Assembly: GCF_905171765.1 (NCBI RefSeq)
Contig: NC_053390.1
Span: 217,013,927-217,077,926, forward strand
Source: Bufo bufo
Taxonomy: Eukaryota > Chordata > Amphibia > Anura > Bufonidae
Direction: 5' to 3'
DNA: 64,000 nucleotides
Both the position numbers and the translations under genes were made by a program. This document shows positions 11,310 through 23,129 of the stretch, piece by piece (position 1 is the first letter of the stretch; each line of letters begins with the position of its first letter). The notes below the pieces were generated by a model. That model did not search any database, was not told the origin of the DNA, and saw only the letters and a program-made list of their open reading frames with translations.

Positions 11310-12640
11310 AAAAAAACACCTGGAAAACTTAATGCGATTGAGCTGAGATCGACAAAGTATAAACTGCTACTGGTGCTTGGTCAATGATCTCACAACCAAG
11401 GTGGGGCACCCTTTATTTTGGGTTCTGCAGCAGGGTGTATATTGAGGCAGGGTCACACATCAATACTGGGTGGCATCTCCTCTGGCATGGAAACAGTCAT
11501 ACATATGCTGGATATCCTCCTGTGGTAAGTCATTCCAAGCATTCTTTCAACTTGGACCCATAGTTCAGCCAAGGTGGTTGTTGGCTGCTGTGCCAGGAAG
11601 ATCTGTCACCCCATCCGCTGCCAGACATGGGGCAGAGATCTGGCGATTGGGCTGGCCAGGCAAGCAGCTGGATACCCTGAAGAGCATGCTGTGTTGCACA
11701 GGCAGTGTGTGGGCGGGAGTCTTGTTGGAGGCAGTAGGTACCACAATGTCCTGGACATACCAAAGGCTGGTCAGTGTTCCCTTCACAAATACCAGATGGG
11801 AATGGCCATGGTAGCTAATGGTGGCTCACAGCATGACTCCTGGTGTTGGTCCTGTGTGTCTCTGCAGTATGCATAATGGCATTAAAGGGGTTATCCAGAA
11901 ATGAATAATGATGACCTTTCCTAAGGATAGATCATTATTATTTCATTGGTGGGGGGTCTAAGTTCCAGCTGATATGGAAACCAGCTGTTTCAGGGAGCCT
12001 CTGAGCGCAGCCAGCTCCAGGCAGCTTTTCAAGGATAGCAAGGTACATAGTATAGTGGCAGTGCTTGGTATTGCAGCTCAGACCCGTTGACTTAAATGGG
12101 GCTGAACTGCAACTAGGCCATGTGACTGATGTACAGTGATGTCACATGGCTTAGGAAGAGGCAGCAGAGCTCACGAAGGATTCCCAGATATCCCCTTTCA
12201 GCGCTCTCCAACCCTCCTGCAAACTGTTATGCGCCCATCACACTTTTGTTTGCCAATCATGCATTGGCATTGATGAGAGGTCAGTGGCAAAAGAGTTAGT
12301 GTAGTGCGTGAATGCTGCCATGCCTCAAGTAGATGGTTTTCTATGGTCCAGCTGGGCACTGCAGGAGATACAGCAGATCTTCTTATACAGTGATCTTGCC
12401 TTGCATCTGTTTGTCTGGACTGTCCATAACCCTCTGTACTTCTGTGAGTGCCCTCCTCTGGCCAGTTTTGACACCACTGATGCACTACGGACACCTCTCC
12501 TCCAACTTTTTCAGAGATTTGACGGCTCGACCACCCAGCTTTTCAAAGTCCCACTACTCGTCCCTTTTGACAGTCCGTCAGTTGCACAAATTCGTCTAAC
12601 AGATATAGTGAACACAACAACAACATCAACGCTGTCAGAC
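11310..12640 (-). pseudogene. Dead Tc1 transposase, split by a T2 MITE
   Basis: Minus-strand reading gives two pieces of one Tc1 transposase. The N-terminal helix-turn-helix part is at about 12640-12200 (…VVHQWCQNWPEEGTHRSTEGYGQ… and remains of a GLWKAGWSSRQIS-like helix in shifted frames). The catalytic part is at about 11880-11450 (DSRPHTACATQHALQ, then WPAQSPDLCPM). Frameshifts and stops are many. The gap between them is filled by a T2-like MITE. It lies in the MTRFR intron, antisense to the gene. The lineage differs from the Tc1 copies at 545, 25084 and 44609. Confidence 0.7.
11886..12197. mobile_element. T2/Kolobok-like MITE inside a Tc1 remnant
   Basis: Starts after TTAA (11882-11885) with AGGGGTTATCCAG; the right end is worn (GATATCCCCTTTCA). 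It separates the two halves of the dead Tc1 transposase, so it arrived later. Confidence 0.6.
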
Positions 12641-12948
12641 AGAAAAGGATCTGGAGCTTCTGTATGTAAAGGAAGGGACTTTGATGACAACATATAACAC
12701 CCTCCAGCATTGCCATATTGTAAAATAGTTTTTTTTAATTGTGTGTATTTATATATATATTTTTTTTTAGAATTTCATTTCAGTATACAAAAAAAAAAGA
12801 AAAATGGCCCAATAAGAAGAGCATGTCTGTTTTTAAGGTTATGTTCACATTTGCACAGTGTTTGGTTCCAGCAAGCCTTCTGGTATTTACATTGAATTGT
12901 GCCCTTTGATAATGAATTTTTAGTGTCAGATCATTAAAAAAAATTTAA

Positions 12949-13335
12949 AGGGGTTATCCAAAGAAAAACATTTATCACCTACCCACTAAATAGGTGATGA
13001 AGGTGTGAACAGAGGAGACTGAATGGAGCAGTGGAGCATCCGGATGAAAGAGCCTTTATTCCTCTAACATGCATAGTACAAGGTTAGGACTCTTGCAGGG
13101 GTCTTTCTCAAGCACCATGATCACACATTCCCACTACTGCTACATTCAGAGCCTGAGACTGATGGAGATAGCATAGTCCAGTGCTTGGTTATCTCCATCA
13201 GTCCCATAAATATCGAATAGAGCGCCAGGGTACATTCATGAGCAGCGGGATTGGAACCCCGGTTCTAGCAAGTGGTTGGGTCCCCAGCGTTGATAAATAT
13301 TTTTTTTATTTAATTTTTTGTGGGATAACCTCTTT
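12949..13335. mobile_element. T2/Kolobok-like MITE, worn right end
   Basis: Starts after TTAA (12945-12948) with AGGGGTTATCCAAAG; the right end GGGATAACCTCTTTCAA is a diverged inverse. Intronic in MTRFR. Confidence 0.6.
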
Positions 13336-13457
13336 CAATATGCACATGGTCTCTGTTAATGATAAAGATGACATACCTCATCTCCAAACTATCTAAAGTT
13401 TTGTATAAAATCTTCATCTCAGAAGACTTCACTTGGTCCCTCTATGTTTTTTACTAG

Positions 13458-13673
13458 TGCCACCAAACCAGGTCCGTGGAGGTTAATAGGATAAGAGCTA
13501 GAAGAATACTTCAGGAAAAAGTTGATCTTTTCTATAAAGGAGAAAGCAGTGATATCTTCAAGCAAAAAGAAGAATCAGAAAGAAAAAAACAAGAGAAAAG
13601 AAAAAAAGCCAAAGATAATTTGGAAAAGAAAAAATATTTCAAAGAGATGCAGAACTCAGAAATCAAGGACTAG
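13458..13673 (+). CDS. MTRFR: MTRFR, last coding exon
   Basis: Encodes residues 91-161. It starts after TTTTTACTAG with [19 protein letters not shown], directly continuing the VVK end of the previous exon, as in other vertebrate MTRFR proteins. The middle keeps the [12 protein letters not shown] helix; the tail from about residue 120 is a long Lys/Arg/Glu-rich stretch ([17 protein letters not shown]), the family's typical basic C-terminal extension that contacts ribosomal RNA. The stop is TAG at 13671-13673. The intron between the exons (10602-13457) holds Tc1 and T2 remnants but no extra exon. A possible poly(A) signal AATAAA lies at 14661. No frameshift or missing residue is seen. Confidence 0.95.
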   Translation, partial: CHQTRSVEVNRIRARRILQEKVDLFYKGESSDIFKQKEESERKKQEKRKKAKDNLEKKKYFKEMQNSEIKD

Positions 13674-13727
13674 TGTTGTGCTGGGTTATGTCCTTTTATC
13701 GTTCCAAATGATTGCCCGTTTGCTTAA

Positions 13728-14079
13728 AAGGGTTGTGTCAACTTTGAAAGATATTCCCTATCCACAGGATAAGGGAAACTAACTCATCTGTGGGGGTCCA
13801 ACTGTAGGAACCCCACCAGTCCTGAGAAAGTGTGTTCTGATGGAGCAGCAGGGCTGCTGGTGATGGCCAAGTAGAAGCTCAGCTATTTCCTGTAGTCCCA
13901 TAGAGAATGAATGGAGTGTCATGTCACATACTCAACCTTATGGGATGGAAGAATGGGACCTCCGTTCTCTGGATCTGTGGGGCTCCCAACATTCAGACCT
14001 CAGTGATCAGTTTATGGAACTGTTAGTGTCAACTTATGAAATATCTTTCAAATAACTTAGAAAATTTGGCACGCCCCCT
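13728..14079. mobile_element. T2/Kolobok-like MITE in the MTRFR 3' flank
   Basis: Left end AAGGGTTGTGTCAACTTTGA after TTAA (13724-13727), right end GCCCCCT before TTAA (14080-14083). It would lie in the 3' UTR if transcription runs to the AATAAA at 14661. Confidence 0.65.
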
Positions 14080-14735
14080 TTAAGGCCAATATATGTGGAC
14101 CAAGGATCGGGCTAGTTATCAGGTACAAATGTTACTCCAAAACGCTCAGTCACGATAACTGCCTTGATCGCTCGGAAAAGCAAAATGCTAGTTTGTTAAT
14201 TGACCCACTTATTTATGCAGCGTCTTAAATCAACAATCTCCCAGGAATGTGCTGCGAGCAAACTGTGAATCTGTATAGGTACAGATGATCGTATTAGCGA
14301 TCGTTCATCCTCATACATAGGAAACATTTGCTGTATATAAATGCAGTACGCACAAGTGGCCAATGATCGGGAACAAACGGTTTGCTCCTGATCATTGCCT
14401 TGTGTATTGACCCATGTGGATGGCCCCTTAGCTGCCTTTACTGTACATGCAGCAGTGATCGTTGCTGTATGAGGATGAACAATCGTTATTGTAATTGTTC
14501 ATCCCATACAGTATCATTGTTTGTCATGGGGAGATATGCTGCAGACAGATGATGATTTTATGTGCTGTATGAACTATCTGTCGGCAAACAAGCCTTAATC
14601 TTGCTGCCACACTAAACAGGTGGACTGGTTAAAGATTTGTATTGCGTAAATTTGGAAAGCAATAAATGTGTATAGATGAATCGATATTTGTGAAACCCAT
14701 TACTGCTGAAGCAATTAAGCGACCAACATGCTATT
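14080..14735. other. Repeat-like sequence and candidate MTRFR poly(A) signal
   Basis: Contains 'GATCATTG/CAATGATC'-rich fold-back sequence, probably old MITE material. AATAAA at 14661-14666 is the first clear poly(A) signal after the MTRFR stop; whether it is used is not shown. Confidence 0.35.
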
Positions 14736-14739
14736 AGCT

Positions 14740-15004
14740 TCACACTGGCTCCATTCAGACGTCCATAGAATGTGTCCGCACCCGTTCCGCAATTATCAGG
14801 AATGGGTGCGGACAGCACACAGTGTGCTATCCGCATTTCCGCAGTGCGGCCCCGACCCTCCGGTCCGCGGCACCGGAAAAAAATAGAACATGTCCTATTC
14901 TTGTCCGCAATAGCGGACAAGAATAGGCAGTTCTATGGGGGTGCCGGACAGGTGCATTGCGGATCCGCAATACACTACGGACGTGTGAATGGAGCAAGTG
15001 CTTT
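14740..15004. mobile_element. Harbinger-like fold-back MITE, diverged
   Basis: Inverted arms around GCTCCATTCAGACGTCC at the left and GGACGTGTGAATGGAGC at the right, with interior TGCGGACAG/CTGTCCGCA palindromes like the neighbouring family. The exact target duplication is not clear. Confidence 0.55.
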
Positions 15005-15050
15005 TGTGATACATGATCTGGGCAATTACGGGCAGTCAAATGAAGTCTAA

Positions 15051-15354
15051 GGCCTCATGCACACGACCGTGTGTATTTTGCTGTCCACAAAGAACGGATC
15101 TGCAAAAAATACGTATGACGTCCGTGTGCATTCCGTATTTTGCGTAACGGAACAGCTGGCCCCCTATTAGAACAGTACTATCCTTGTCCGTAATGCGGAC
15201 AATAATAGGACATGTTCTATTTTTTTGTGAAACGGAATGCACACGGAGTAACTTCCTTTTTTTTGCGGACCCATTGAAGTGAATGGTTCCGCATACGGTC
15301 CGTAAAAAAACTAGAACGGACATGGAAAGAAAATACGTTCGTGTGCATGAGCCC
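15051..15354. mobile_element. Harbinger-like fold-back MITE
   Basis: Termini GGCCTCATGCACACGACCG and TTCGTGTGCATGAGCCC, flanked by TAA at 15048-15050 and 15355-15357. Confidence 0.82.
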
Positions 15355-16287
15355 TAAATAGGCTGAACTGCTCCGTTGAGCCTATTTGGGGGAAAACTTG
15401 ACCACACTCGGTTGGAGTCCAACTGATGGGACCCCCACCAATCAGACACTTATCACCTTTCCTCTCATTCTTGGACAACTCAACACACTCTGACATTGTC
15501 CATTCATTGCCGGCCGACAGTGTCAGACTGTGTAGGGTTACTCTACTGAAAGGGGAATTTGGAATGCCCAATTGTCAATTCCTACATTTTCAGTAGGAAA
15601 AACAAAGGAATAGCATAATGCAGTGGTTGTCCCATCTCGCCGTTTCCATGATGAGATGGGACTAAGCTCCACCCCAAGGTGGAGACTAGCAGGCTATCAC
15701 TCCGCTGTTTCTGTAACTCCTCCTGAATGGAAGTTATGCAAAGAGCATAGCTGAGCAAGCTCTGCTGCTTCCGTTACTCTGTGCATAGTGGAAATGCTGC
15801 ATTTCTTCCCAAATTTGAGGTCCGAAAATCCACAGTATAGTACAGTACCAGCAATGTGAATACAATCATTATGAATATTATGCACATGATTTCAAATCTG
15901 CAGCATGTCATTTTTTTCTGTGGATTTTCACTGCTGATTTCATCTTTTTCAGTGCATAAAGTGAAATCCACAGCAAATTTGCACATAAAACATGCTGATT
16001 TGGCAGAGCATATATTGAAGAACTTGCATAAAAAAATCTGAGAAGAAAGGGATGCAAATAAGCTCTGCCTTTAATGCCACCAGATGTAAGGCAGCTATCC
16101 TATAAGTCATTGTTAAGAACTTATTTACATCCCTTTCTTCCCAGAATTCCAGAGGAACATGTATGGCCTTTAAGTCTCCTCACGACGATTAAGGTGCTCT
16201 CCCCAAGAAGAGAAAGTACCCCCCACATCCGTAAAAACAAACATCATGATTTTTTTTTCTTCTCTTGTGGATGTACCCTTCCTATTA
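15355..16287. other. Intergenic sequence with old repeat pieces
   Basis: About 16027-16230 resembles a block at 60730-61010 ('catccctttcttcccagaat', 'tctcctcac'), so it is a dispersed repeat. No gene is visible. Confidence 0.4.
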
Positions 16288-16758
16288 GGGCTCGTGCACG
16301 AGAACGTATTTTCTTTCCACTTCCGTTCCGTTTTTTAGGCGGACCGTATGCGGAACCATTCACGTCAATGGGTCCGCAAAAACAACGGAAGGTGCATTCC
16401 TTTTCCGTATTTCAGTTCCGCAAGAAAGTAGTGCATGTCCTATTATTGTCCGCCAATCACGGTCTGAGGCCCCATTCAAGTCAATGGGTCCGCAAAAAAT
16501 ATGGAACGCACACACGGAACACATCCATATGTCATCCGTATTTTGCGGATGCATACTGTAGAAATGCTATGCCCAGCTTTTATTGCTCATGTGTTTGACT
16601 AATAAGTTACTGTTTCCGTTTCCGATCCGCAAAAAATAGATCGCATACAGAAACCATACGAATATGTTTTGTGGAATAACGGAACGAAAGAGGACTTAAA
16701 TCAGAGAAAAAAAATACGGAAAAACGGACCGCAAAACAATGGTCGTGTGCATGAGCCC
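16288..16758. mobile_element. Harbinger-like fold-back MITE, first of three abutting
   Basis: Termini GGGCTCGTGCACGAGAACG and TCGTGTGCATGAGCCC, flanked by TTA at 16285-16287 and 16759-16761; the right TTA is shared. Confidence 0.78.
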
Positions 16759-16761
16759 TTA

Positions 16762-16922
16762 GGCTGGGTTTCATGCAGCAACTGTAGAGCAGTAGTTTAT
16801 CACACATTGCCGCACTTACTTTGCAAATAGAAGTGAAATATGTGATTTTTATACACTTCAGCTGCACTTGCAGAAAACTCGAGAAAACTACTGCCCTGCG
16901 CCTGCCCCATAAAATCCCAGCC
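16762..16922. mobile_element. Short MITE between two Harbinger-like MITEs
   Basis: Starts GGCTGGGTTT and ends AAATCCCAGCC, with TTA on both sides shared with its neighbours. The TTA target fits Harbinger, but the termini are a different subfamily. Confidence 0.55.
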
Positions 16923-16925
16923 TTA

Positions 16926-17244
16926 GGGCTCATGCACACTAGCAATATGGGCTGGGCATAGCATTTCTACAATATGGATCCGCAAAATACGGATGACATA
17001 TGGATGTGTTCTGTGTGCGTTCTTTTTTTTTTGCGGACCCATTGACTTGAATGGGGCCTCGGACCGTGATTTGCAAACAATAATAGGACACGCACTATTT
17101 TTTTGCGGAATGGAAATGGAATGAACACAGAGTTCATTCCGTTGTTTTTGCTGACCCATTGAATTGAATTGAATGGTTCCGCATACGGTCCGCAAAAAAA
17201 ATGGAACGGAAGTGGAAAGAAAATATGTTTGTGTGCATGAGCCT
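16926..17244. mobile_element. Harbinger-like fold-back MITE, third of three abutting
   Basis: Left terminus GGGCTCATGCACACTAGC after TTA (16923-16925); right terminus …GTGTGCATGAGCC before TTTA. The interior matches the 16288 copy inverted. Confidence 0.72.
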
Positions 17245-17303
17245 TTACACTCCTCATACAACAGGGGATAAAATAGAGAAGATGCGGTTTTCAAAGAATT
17301 TAA

Positions 17304-18106
17304 AGGGGTTCTGCACTTTCATTTAACTGATGATCTATCCTCTGGATAGATCATCAGCTTCTGATCGGCGGGGGTCCGACACCCGGGACCCCCGCCGATC
17401 AGCTGTTTGAGAAGGCAGCGGCGCTCCAGCAGCGCCGCGGCCTTCTCACTGTTTACCGCCGGCCCACTGACGTCACGACTAGTATCAACTAACGTGGGCG
17501 GGGCTAAGCTCACTTCACTTGAATGGAGCTTAGCCCCGCCCACTCTAGTTGATACTAGTCGTGACGTCAGTGGGCCGGTGGTAAACAGTGAGAAGGCTGC
17601 GGCGCTACTGGAGCGCCGCTGCCTTCTCAAACAGCTGATCGGCGCGGGTCCCGGGTGTCGGACCCCCGCCGATCAGAAGCTGATGATCTATCCAGAGGAT
17701 AGATCATCAGTTAAAGGGGTTCTGCAGTTTGTTTAAACTGATGATCTATCCTCTGGATAGATCATCAGCATCTGATCGGCGGTGGTCTGACCCCCGGGAC
17801 CCCCGCCGATCAGCTGTTTGAGAAGGCAGTGGCGCTGCAGGAGCGCCGTGGTCTTCTCACTGTTTACCGCAGGCCCAGTGACGTCACGACTTGTATCAAC
17901 TGGACTGGGCGCGGCTAAGCTCCATTCAAGTGAACAGAGCTTAGCTCCTGCAGCGCCGCTGCCTTCTCAAACAGCTGATCGGTGGGGGTCCCGGGGGTCG
18001 GACCCCCGCCTATTAGATGCTGATGATCTATCCAGAGGATAGATCATCAGTTTAAACAAACTGCAGAACCCCTTTAAATGAAAGACTGACAAACTGCAGA
18101 ACCCCT
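17304..18106. mobile_element. T2/Kolobok-like palindromic MITE containing a second T2
   Basis: Outer element: left end AGGGGTTCTGCACTTTCATT after TTAA (17300-17303). Its right arm resumes after the inner element with ATGAAAG and ends TGCAGAACCCCT before TTAA (18107-18110). The arms fold over about 200 bp. Confidence 0.78.
17715..18073. mobile_element. T2/Kolobok-like MITE nested in a related T2
   Basis: Starts AGGGGTTCTGCAGTTTG after TTAA (17711-17714) and ends with the inverse before TTAA (18074-18077). It interrupts the right arm of the outer T2 exactly at an internal TTAA. Confidence 0.82.
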
Positions 18107-18110
18107 TTAA

Positions 18111-18715
18111 TACTCTTAGTCCAGACATGTTATTCTGGATGTGTTTTCTGATATATAAACATAGAAATATTTGTAAAACAAATGTACACCATTCAGATCC
18201 TTAGTGAAAATAAGCTTTATTACATCAAGTAATAAATACATACAAAGATGCAAATCGTTAAGACTTTTTCTCTCATAGCCTAATGTGAATATGCAATAAT
18301 AACCATAAGATAGATCTTTAAATCTACCTATAGAAAAGTTTTTCCGCCCTCTTTCGGGTTAAGGAACACATGCATGTTGAATGATTAGCAAAGCGTTGAC
18401 ATGCTGATGCACAGGTCAAAGATACAAACCTATAAACAAAAAAGCTAAAATTAAATGTATATAATGCCTATAATAATGTAAGACTAATACAAAAAAATAC
18501 TCAAAACTAAAAGCAACACCCTTATCTTCCTAACCTGGCAATGCTTCAAATAAATGGTCCCTAAAGTTGTATCCATGTGTATACACGTTTGTAATATTTT
18601 ATACAAATATTTTGAGACCTCTTGTTCTGATTATTTGTTGATTGCAGTGGACCAGTTGATCCATATATTTTTGTGAAGCCTTAAAGGGCTTATTTGGAGG
18701 AACACATTAAAGGGC
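18111..18715 (-). other. Single-copy sequence with candidate CDK2AP1 poly(A) signal
   Basis: Mostly non-repetitive and AT-rich. On the minus strand it holds AATAAA at about 18215-18210 (TTTATT on plus), followed by sequence that looks like a mature 3' end. This could be a distal poly(A) site for CDK2AP1, whose stop is 6 kb upstream; nearer sites cannot be excluded. Confidence 0.35.
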
Positions 18716-19600
18716 TAAAACTTGAATGGGTTCTCAGAGGTTTCTTTATTAACAGCTTATCCTTAGGGATCTTTTACACAGACCGTTGATCTGTCAGATT
18801 GTCGAGGATGAGTGTATAAACACTCGTTCTAGATAATCTACCAGTGTAAAAGGTGCCAGCAATCACCCGATGAACAAGCAAATATTTGTTTATCAGGTGA
18901 TTACGTCGTTTGGATGGCACTGAAAATCATTGTTCATATGCAGGAGAACGTGGTGTATAAAACAATGATCTGCTGCACTGGCGCAATGATTTTCTATGGA
19001 GACAAGCAATCGTATTGATCGCTTGTCCCCATACAATAGAGGTTCTGCATGTAAAGGCAGCCCTCATCTCTCCTGATGATCTAACAGTGATCTGGAGCGT
19101 CTGCTTTGTTTCCGATAAACTGTCAGATCATCTGTCCGTGTAAAAGGACCCTAAGTTCTTGAGTAGGTCATTAATATCAGATCAGAAGGGGTCCAATCCC
19201 TACTGATCAGCTGTTCTGCACTAGACCCTGCACCAGAACTACACAATTTGTCCATTGGGCAGTGGACAGTGCTGGTTGCTGCAGAATTGCTCTCTTTCAA
19301 GTGCATGGGAGCAGTGCTACAGTAACTACCTCCTTCCACTACACTATGGGTCAGCAACTCCCAGCATAACTTTTCTTGGAAGTCCTATGTAAGTCAGTGG
19401 TGCATGCTGGCAGTTGCAGCTTCACAACAGCTGGAATGCCAGAGGTTGCTGACCCCTGCACCACACAGTCATCGGAGCTGTATAGTTATGGGGCCAGAGC
19501 TAATGCAGAACATCTGATCAGGGACTGAACCCCTGATGATCTGATTTTGACGATAGGTTAGGCCATCAATATAAAAATCCTGGCTAACCCCTTTAAAAAT
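18716..19600. repeat. Composite of old T2, fold-back and hAT-like MITE pieces
   Basis: About 18774-19153 has arms GGGATCTTTTACACAG and CCGTGTAAAAGGACCC. About 19337-19460 shares 'gggtcagcaact…gttgctgaccc' ends with a hAT-like family also seen at 57250. The right end near 19580 is T2-like (AACCCCTTTAA). Confidence 0.45.
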
Positions 19601-20931
19601 AAACCATACTCGTGCTCACTGATCCCCTGCCAATGTCATTGCAATACAAGTCCGCTCCATGCTACTCTTCACTTCCTGGACCCAATCTGACGTGCTGACC
19701 AGCGTCTTAACGGCAGTGGTAAGCAAATGGTGAGGGAGAATATGGGTGTTTTTGTTTTGTTTTTTAACCCTTTTTGGCCTATTAAAACAATCCTTGGAAA
19801 ACCCTTATATCACTTCTAAGGACACGCAGGAGTATCTTGTTGCTACGTTGGCAGTAGTGGAATGTTCTCTGCTGCATTTTTTGCGCAAACATGAACTGCA
19901 TGCAGGGAATTAGGTTTTAAGCATAGGGGTAAGCCCAATATACTCTCATGGCAGCCATTGACACGGACACTGAAAGATGTTCAACAGTGAGTGGGAATAC
20001 TGAATTTGAAAAGAAGTTCAGAGTTATAAAAGCAGAGGTTAAATATATTGGGGGAGGGTGTTACTGATCAAGCCACACACTCCAGAATTCTGGCTTCAAA
20101 AAAGTCTCAGAATGGGACGTTGAGGCTTTTTGATCTTATGCGCTTAAAAATATTTAGACATTTTTATTTTACTCTGCTCACTAAATTTTCCAATTTTTGA
20201 AGTGGGTGGGAAAGTGGACACGGTTCGCTTTTTGAGCTGATATACACCACATTTTTCAACTGAGAGTTTTTAAAAAGTCTATGTTACTAAAGGCCCTTTA
20301 CTGCTCAGCTGAGCAGATGATTATTGGCGAGGGGCACTTTCCTTCCCGGCAATAGTCTGCTCATCAGTGGAGGTGACTGCTGCATTTACATGCAGCAATT
20401 TCCTCCACATTATGGGGAGGAGCGATCACTAATGCCATCACTCGTCCCCATACAGAATCATTGCATGCCAGCAACAGGGTGCCGTTTAGTCGGCACAATC
20501 TGCTGCCGGCAAATGATTTAGGTGTCTGCGAAACGCTTGTTCATAGGGTAATCTGTGGCACCTTTACACCAGCAGATCATCGCTAACGAGAGTTCCTATA
20601 ATGGTGTCAGGAAAGAATCAGTAGCTCCCCACACACATTAGTGTGTAGGCCAGGCCGAGCCTGCTATTTTCTGTATGTTAGGCTGACCAACGTATAATGT
20701 GTATGGCCAGCTTTAGTCCCAACACCAGCAAGTGGCCAGGAAGCAGCAATGCGGGCTGGCACACTGCCGTTTCAGTAACTCCCATTGCAGTGCATGAGAG
20801 CTAAGGAAAATGCTTAGCAAAACTGATTGGTGATGGTCCTCTTGTCGGACCCCCTCCGATCACATACTTATTAAACACTTGGAAAACTGCTTTAAGATAT
20901 ATTCAGAAAATAAGCAATAATGGAACATTAA
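19601..20931. other. Intergenic sequence, no gene recognised
   Basis: Contains a weak fold-back at about 20290-20600 and otherwise unassigned sequence. Short open frames here lack any family resemblance. Confidence 0.3.
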
Positions 20932-21679
20932 AAGGATAACTGTCGTATATATTTTTTTGGAGTATTGGATTGGGGTGATTAATATCTCCTTGGTGGCCCT
21001 ATTTCAACTTTTCACTGTGTATTCAATTACCCCTTAATTCCACATTTTTGTTCCCTGTACTGCCTATTTTTACCTGTGCTTAAAATATGGTTGCTATGCA
21101 GGGTCCGTCTATCTGTTGATAGACAGAGCACGCAGCGTGCAGGCTGTGTGCAGGGTCACATTACTGACAGCCAGGGACTGTAAGTAAATGATTAAAGCCA
21201 GGTCCTCCCCAGCAGCTGATAACAGTGCCTGGGCTGTGTGCACTTCTCCCTGTCCCTGCGCTTGGCAGACGCTCCCTCACTCAGCAGAGCTGGACAATGC
21301 AGAGTTGGAGCAGCGCAGACCAGGGAAGGGAGATCTGCCATCTGGTCAGTGTATAAATGAAAGCAACATGTGGTAAGAGGGCCCCTTTGTGCTGCGGGAG
21401 ATTAACCCTTTAGGGGGGAGGGCTCTGGTTACTGACACTTTTGGGGGGGCTATTGTTACTGGCTAGTGAGGGCAGACGGGATTAGCCTCAGGGTGAGGGC
21501 AGTGGCGGCCATCTTAACTGAATAGTGAAATTGCAGTTTTATGCAGACTGGTTGCTAAGGGCTGAATCTTATTAAATATGGGGTAAGTCAGTCTAATAGT
21601 AACTGATTCTGGAATATCATGTTATTAGTAACTACATATATGAAAATTGAAATTAGGGTCTAAATGTGACAGTTATCCT
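20932..21679. mobile_element. T2/Kolobok-like MITE
   Basis: Left end AAGGATAACTGTCGTA after TTAA (20928-20931), right end TGTGACAGTTATCCT before TTAA (21680-21683). The right TTAA is shared with the next T2. Only the termini are inverted; the interior (with 'gagcacgcagcgtgcaggctgtgtgc') is not palindromic. Confidence 0.68.
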
Positions 21680-21683
21680 TTAA

Positions 21684-23129
21684 AGGGGTTTTCCAGGACC
21701 CAGCAGGCCCCACAAATCCACTTCATTTACTCATATCTTGCCTGTGGAAGAAAAATTCTAATATACTTACTGTCTTGAAGTTACGTGGATCAGGTGCTTG
21801 GGATCCCAGTCTCCTCTTCTGAAAATCTTGCTTCTGCCAACGTCACATCCTTTACCAGGTTTCCAATCTGGTCAATGGATGGAGACGTCACTTCCACTGT
21901 GGACAGAGCCAAAACTATTCCTGTCCCGGGCACATGTGCAAACTCCTGAATCCACCTCATTTGCACATGTACCAGGGAGAGGAACACTTCTGACTCCATC
22001 CACAGCGCCTCCCCTGCCCTTGGCTGCCAAAGCGATATCCCCACCTATCAACCAAACCAGAAATCCACTAAATCATGTGACCTTGGCAGGAACAGGATTT
22101 TCAGAAAAGTATTTCGTGACAGGGTTCCTGCAGGGCCATCCACTCAACTTTGAGGCGTTAAGTATAGTACAGGGTGGGCCATTTATATGGATACACCTCA
22201 ATAAAATGGGAATGGTTGGTGATATTAACTTCCTGTTTGTGGCACATTAGTATATGTGAGGGGGGAAACTTTTCAAGATGGGTGGTGACCATGGCGGCCA
22301 TTTTGAAGTCAGCCATTTTGAATCCAACTTTTGTTTTTTCAATAGGAAAGGGGTCATGTGACACATCAAACTTATTGGGAATTTCACAAGAAAAACAATG
22401 GTGTGCTTGGTTTTAACATAACTTTATTCTTTCATGAGCTATTTACAAGTTTCTGACCACTTATAAAATGTGTTCAATGTGCTGCCCATTGTGTTGGATT
22501 GTCAATGCAGCCCTCTTCTCCCACTCTTCACACACTGATAGCAACACCGCAGGAGAAATGCTAGCACAGGCTTCCAGTATCCGTAGTTTCAGGTGCTGCA
22601 CAGCTCATATCTTTACAGCATAGATGATTGCCTTCAGATGATACGAGATGTGCAGCACCTGAAACTACGGATACTGGAAGCCTGTGCTAGCATTTCTCCT
22701 GCGGTATTGCTATCAGTGTGTGAAGAGTGGGAGAAAAGGGTTGCATTGACAATCCAACACAATAGGCAGCACATTGAACACATTTTGTAAGTGGTCAGAA
22801 ACTTGTAAATAACTCATGAAAGAATAAAGTTACGTTAAAACCAAGCACACCATTGTTTTTCTTGTGAAATTCCCAATAAGTTTGATATGTCAAATGACCC
22901 TCTTCCTATTGAAAAAACAAAAGTTGGATTCAAAATGGCCGACTTCAAAATGGCCACCATGGTCACAACCCATCTTGAAAAGTTTCCCCCCTCACATATA
23001 CTAATGTGCCACAAACAGGAAGTTAATATCACCAACCATTCCCATTTTATTAAGGTGTATCCATATAAATGGCCCACCCTGTAGAATCTTTCTCAGGCAT
23101 ATGAGTAATTAGGGTGGTGGAAAACCCCT
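21684..23129. mobile_element. T2/Kolobok-like MITE interrupted by a fold-back mariner
   Basis: Starts AGGGGTTTTCCAGG after TTAA (21680-21683) and ends GGTGGAAAACCCCT before TTAA (23130-23133). Removing the mariner leaves about 530 bp. Confidence 0.72.
22170..23081. mobile_element. Fold-back mariner derivative
   Basis: Termini CAGGGTGGGCCATTTATATG and its inverse, flanked by TA. The two halves are near-identical inverted arms of about 440 bp meeting around 22610-22640. Each arm carries the 3' end of a mariner transposon: the plus reading of the right arm (22650-22790) gives LRILEACASISPAVLL and a QHNRQHIEHIL tail, typical of a mariner transposase C-terminus. No catalytic domain remains, so it is non-autonomous. 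Confidence 0.75.

Noticed and set aside
18111..18715. Separate small gene between the two host genes
   Set aside because: No coding frame; sequence better fits a 3' UTR end on the minus strand.
21798..22250. 150-residue open frame
   Set aside because: Spans a T2 MITE and the fold-back mariner terminus; not a gene.
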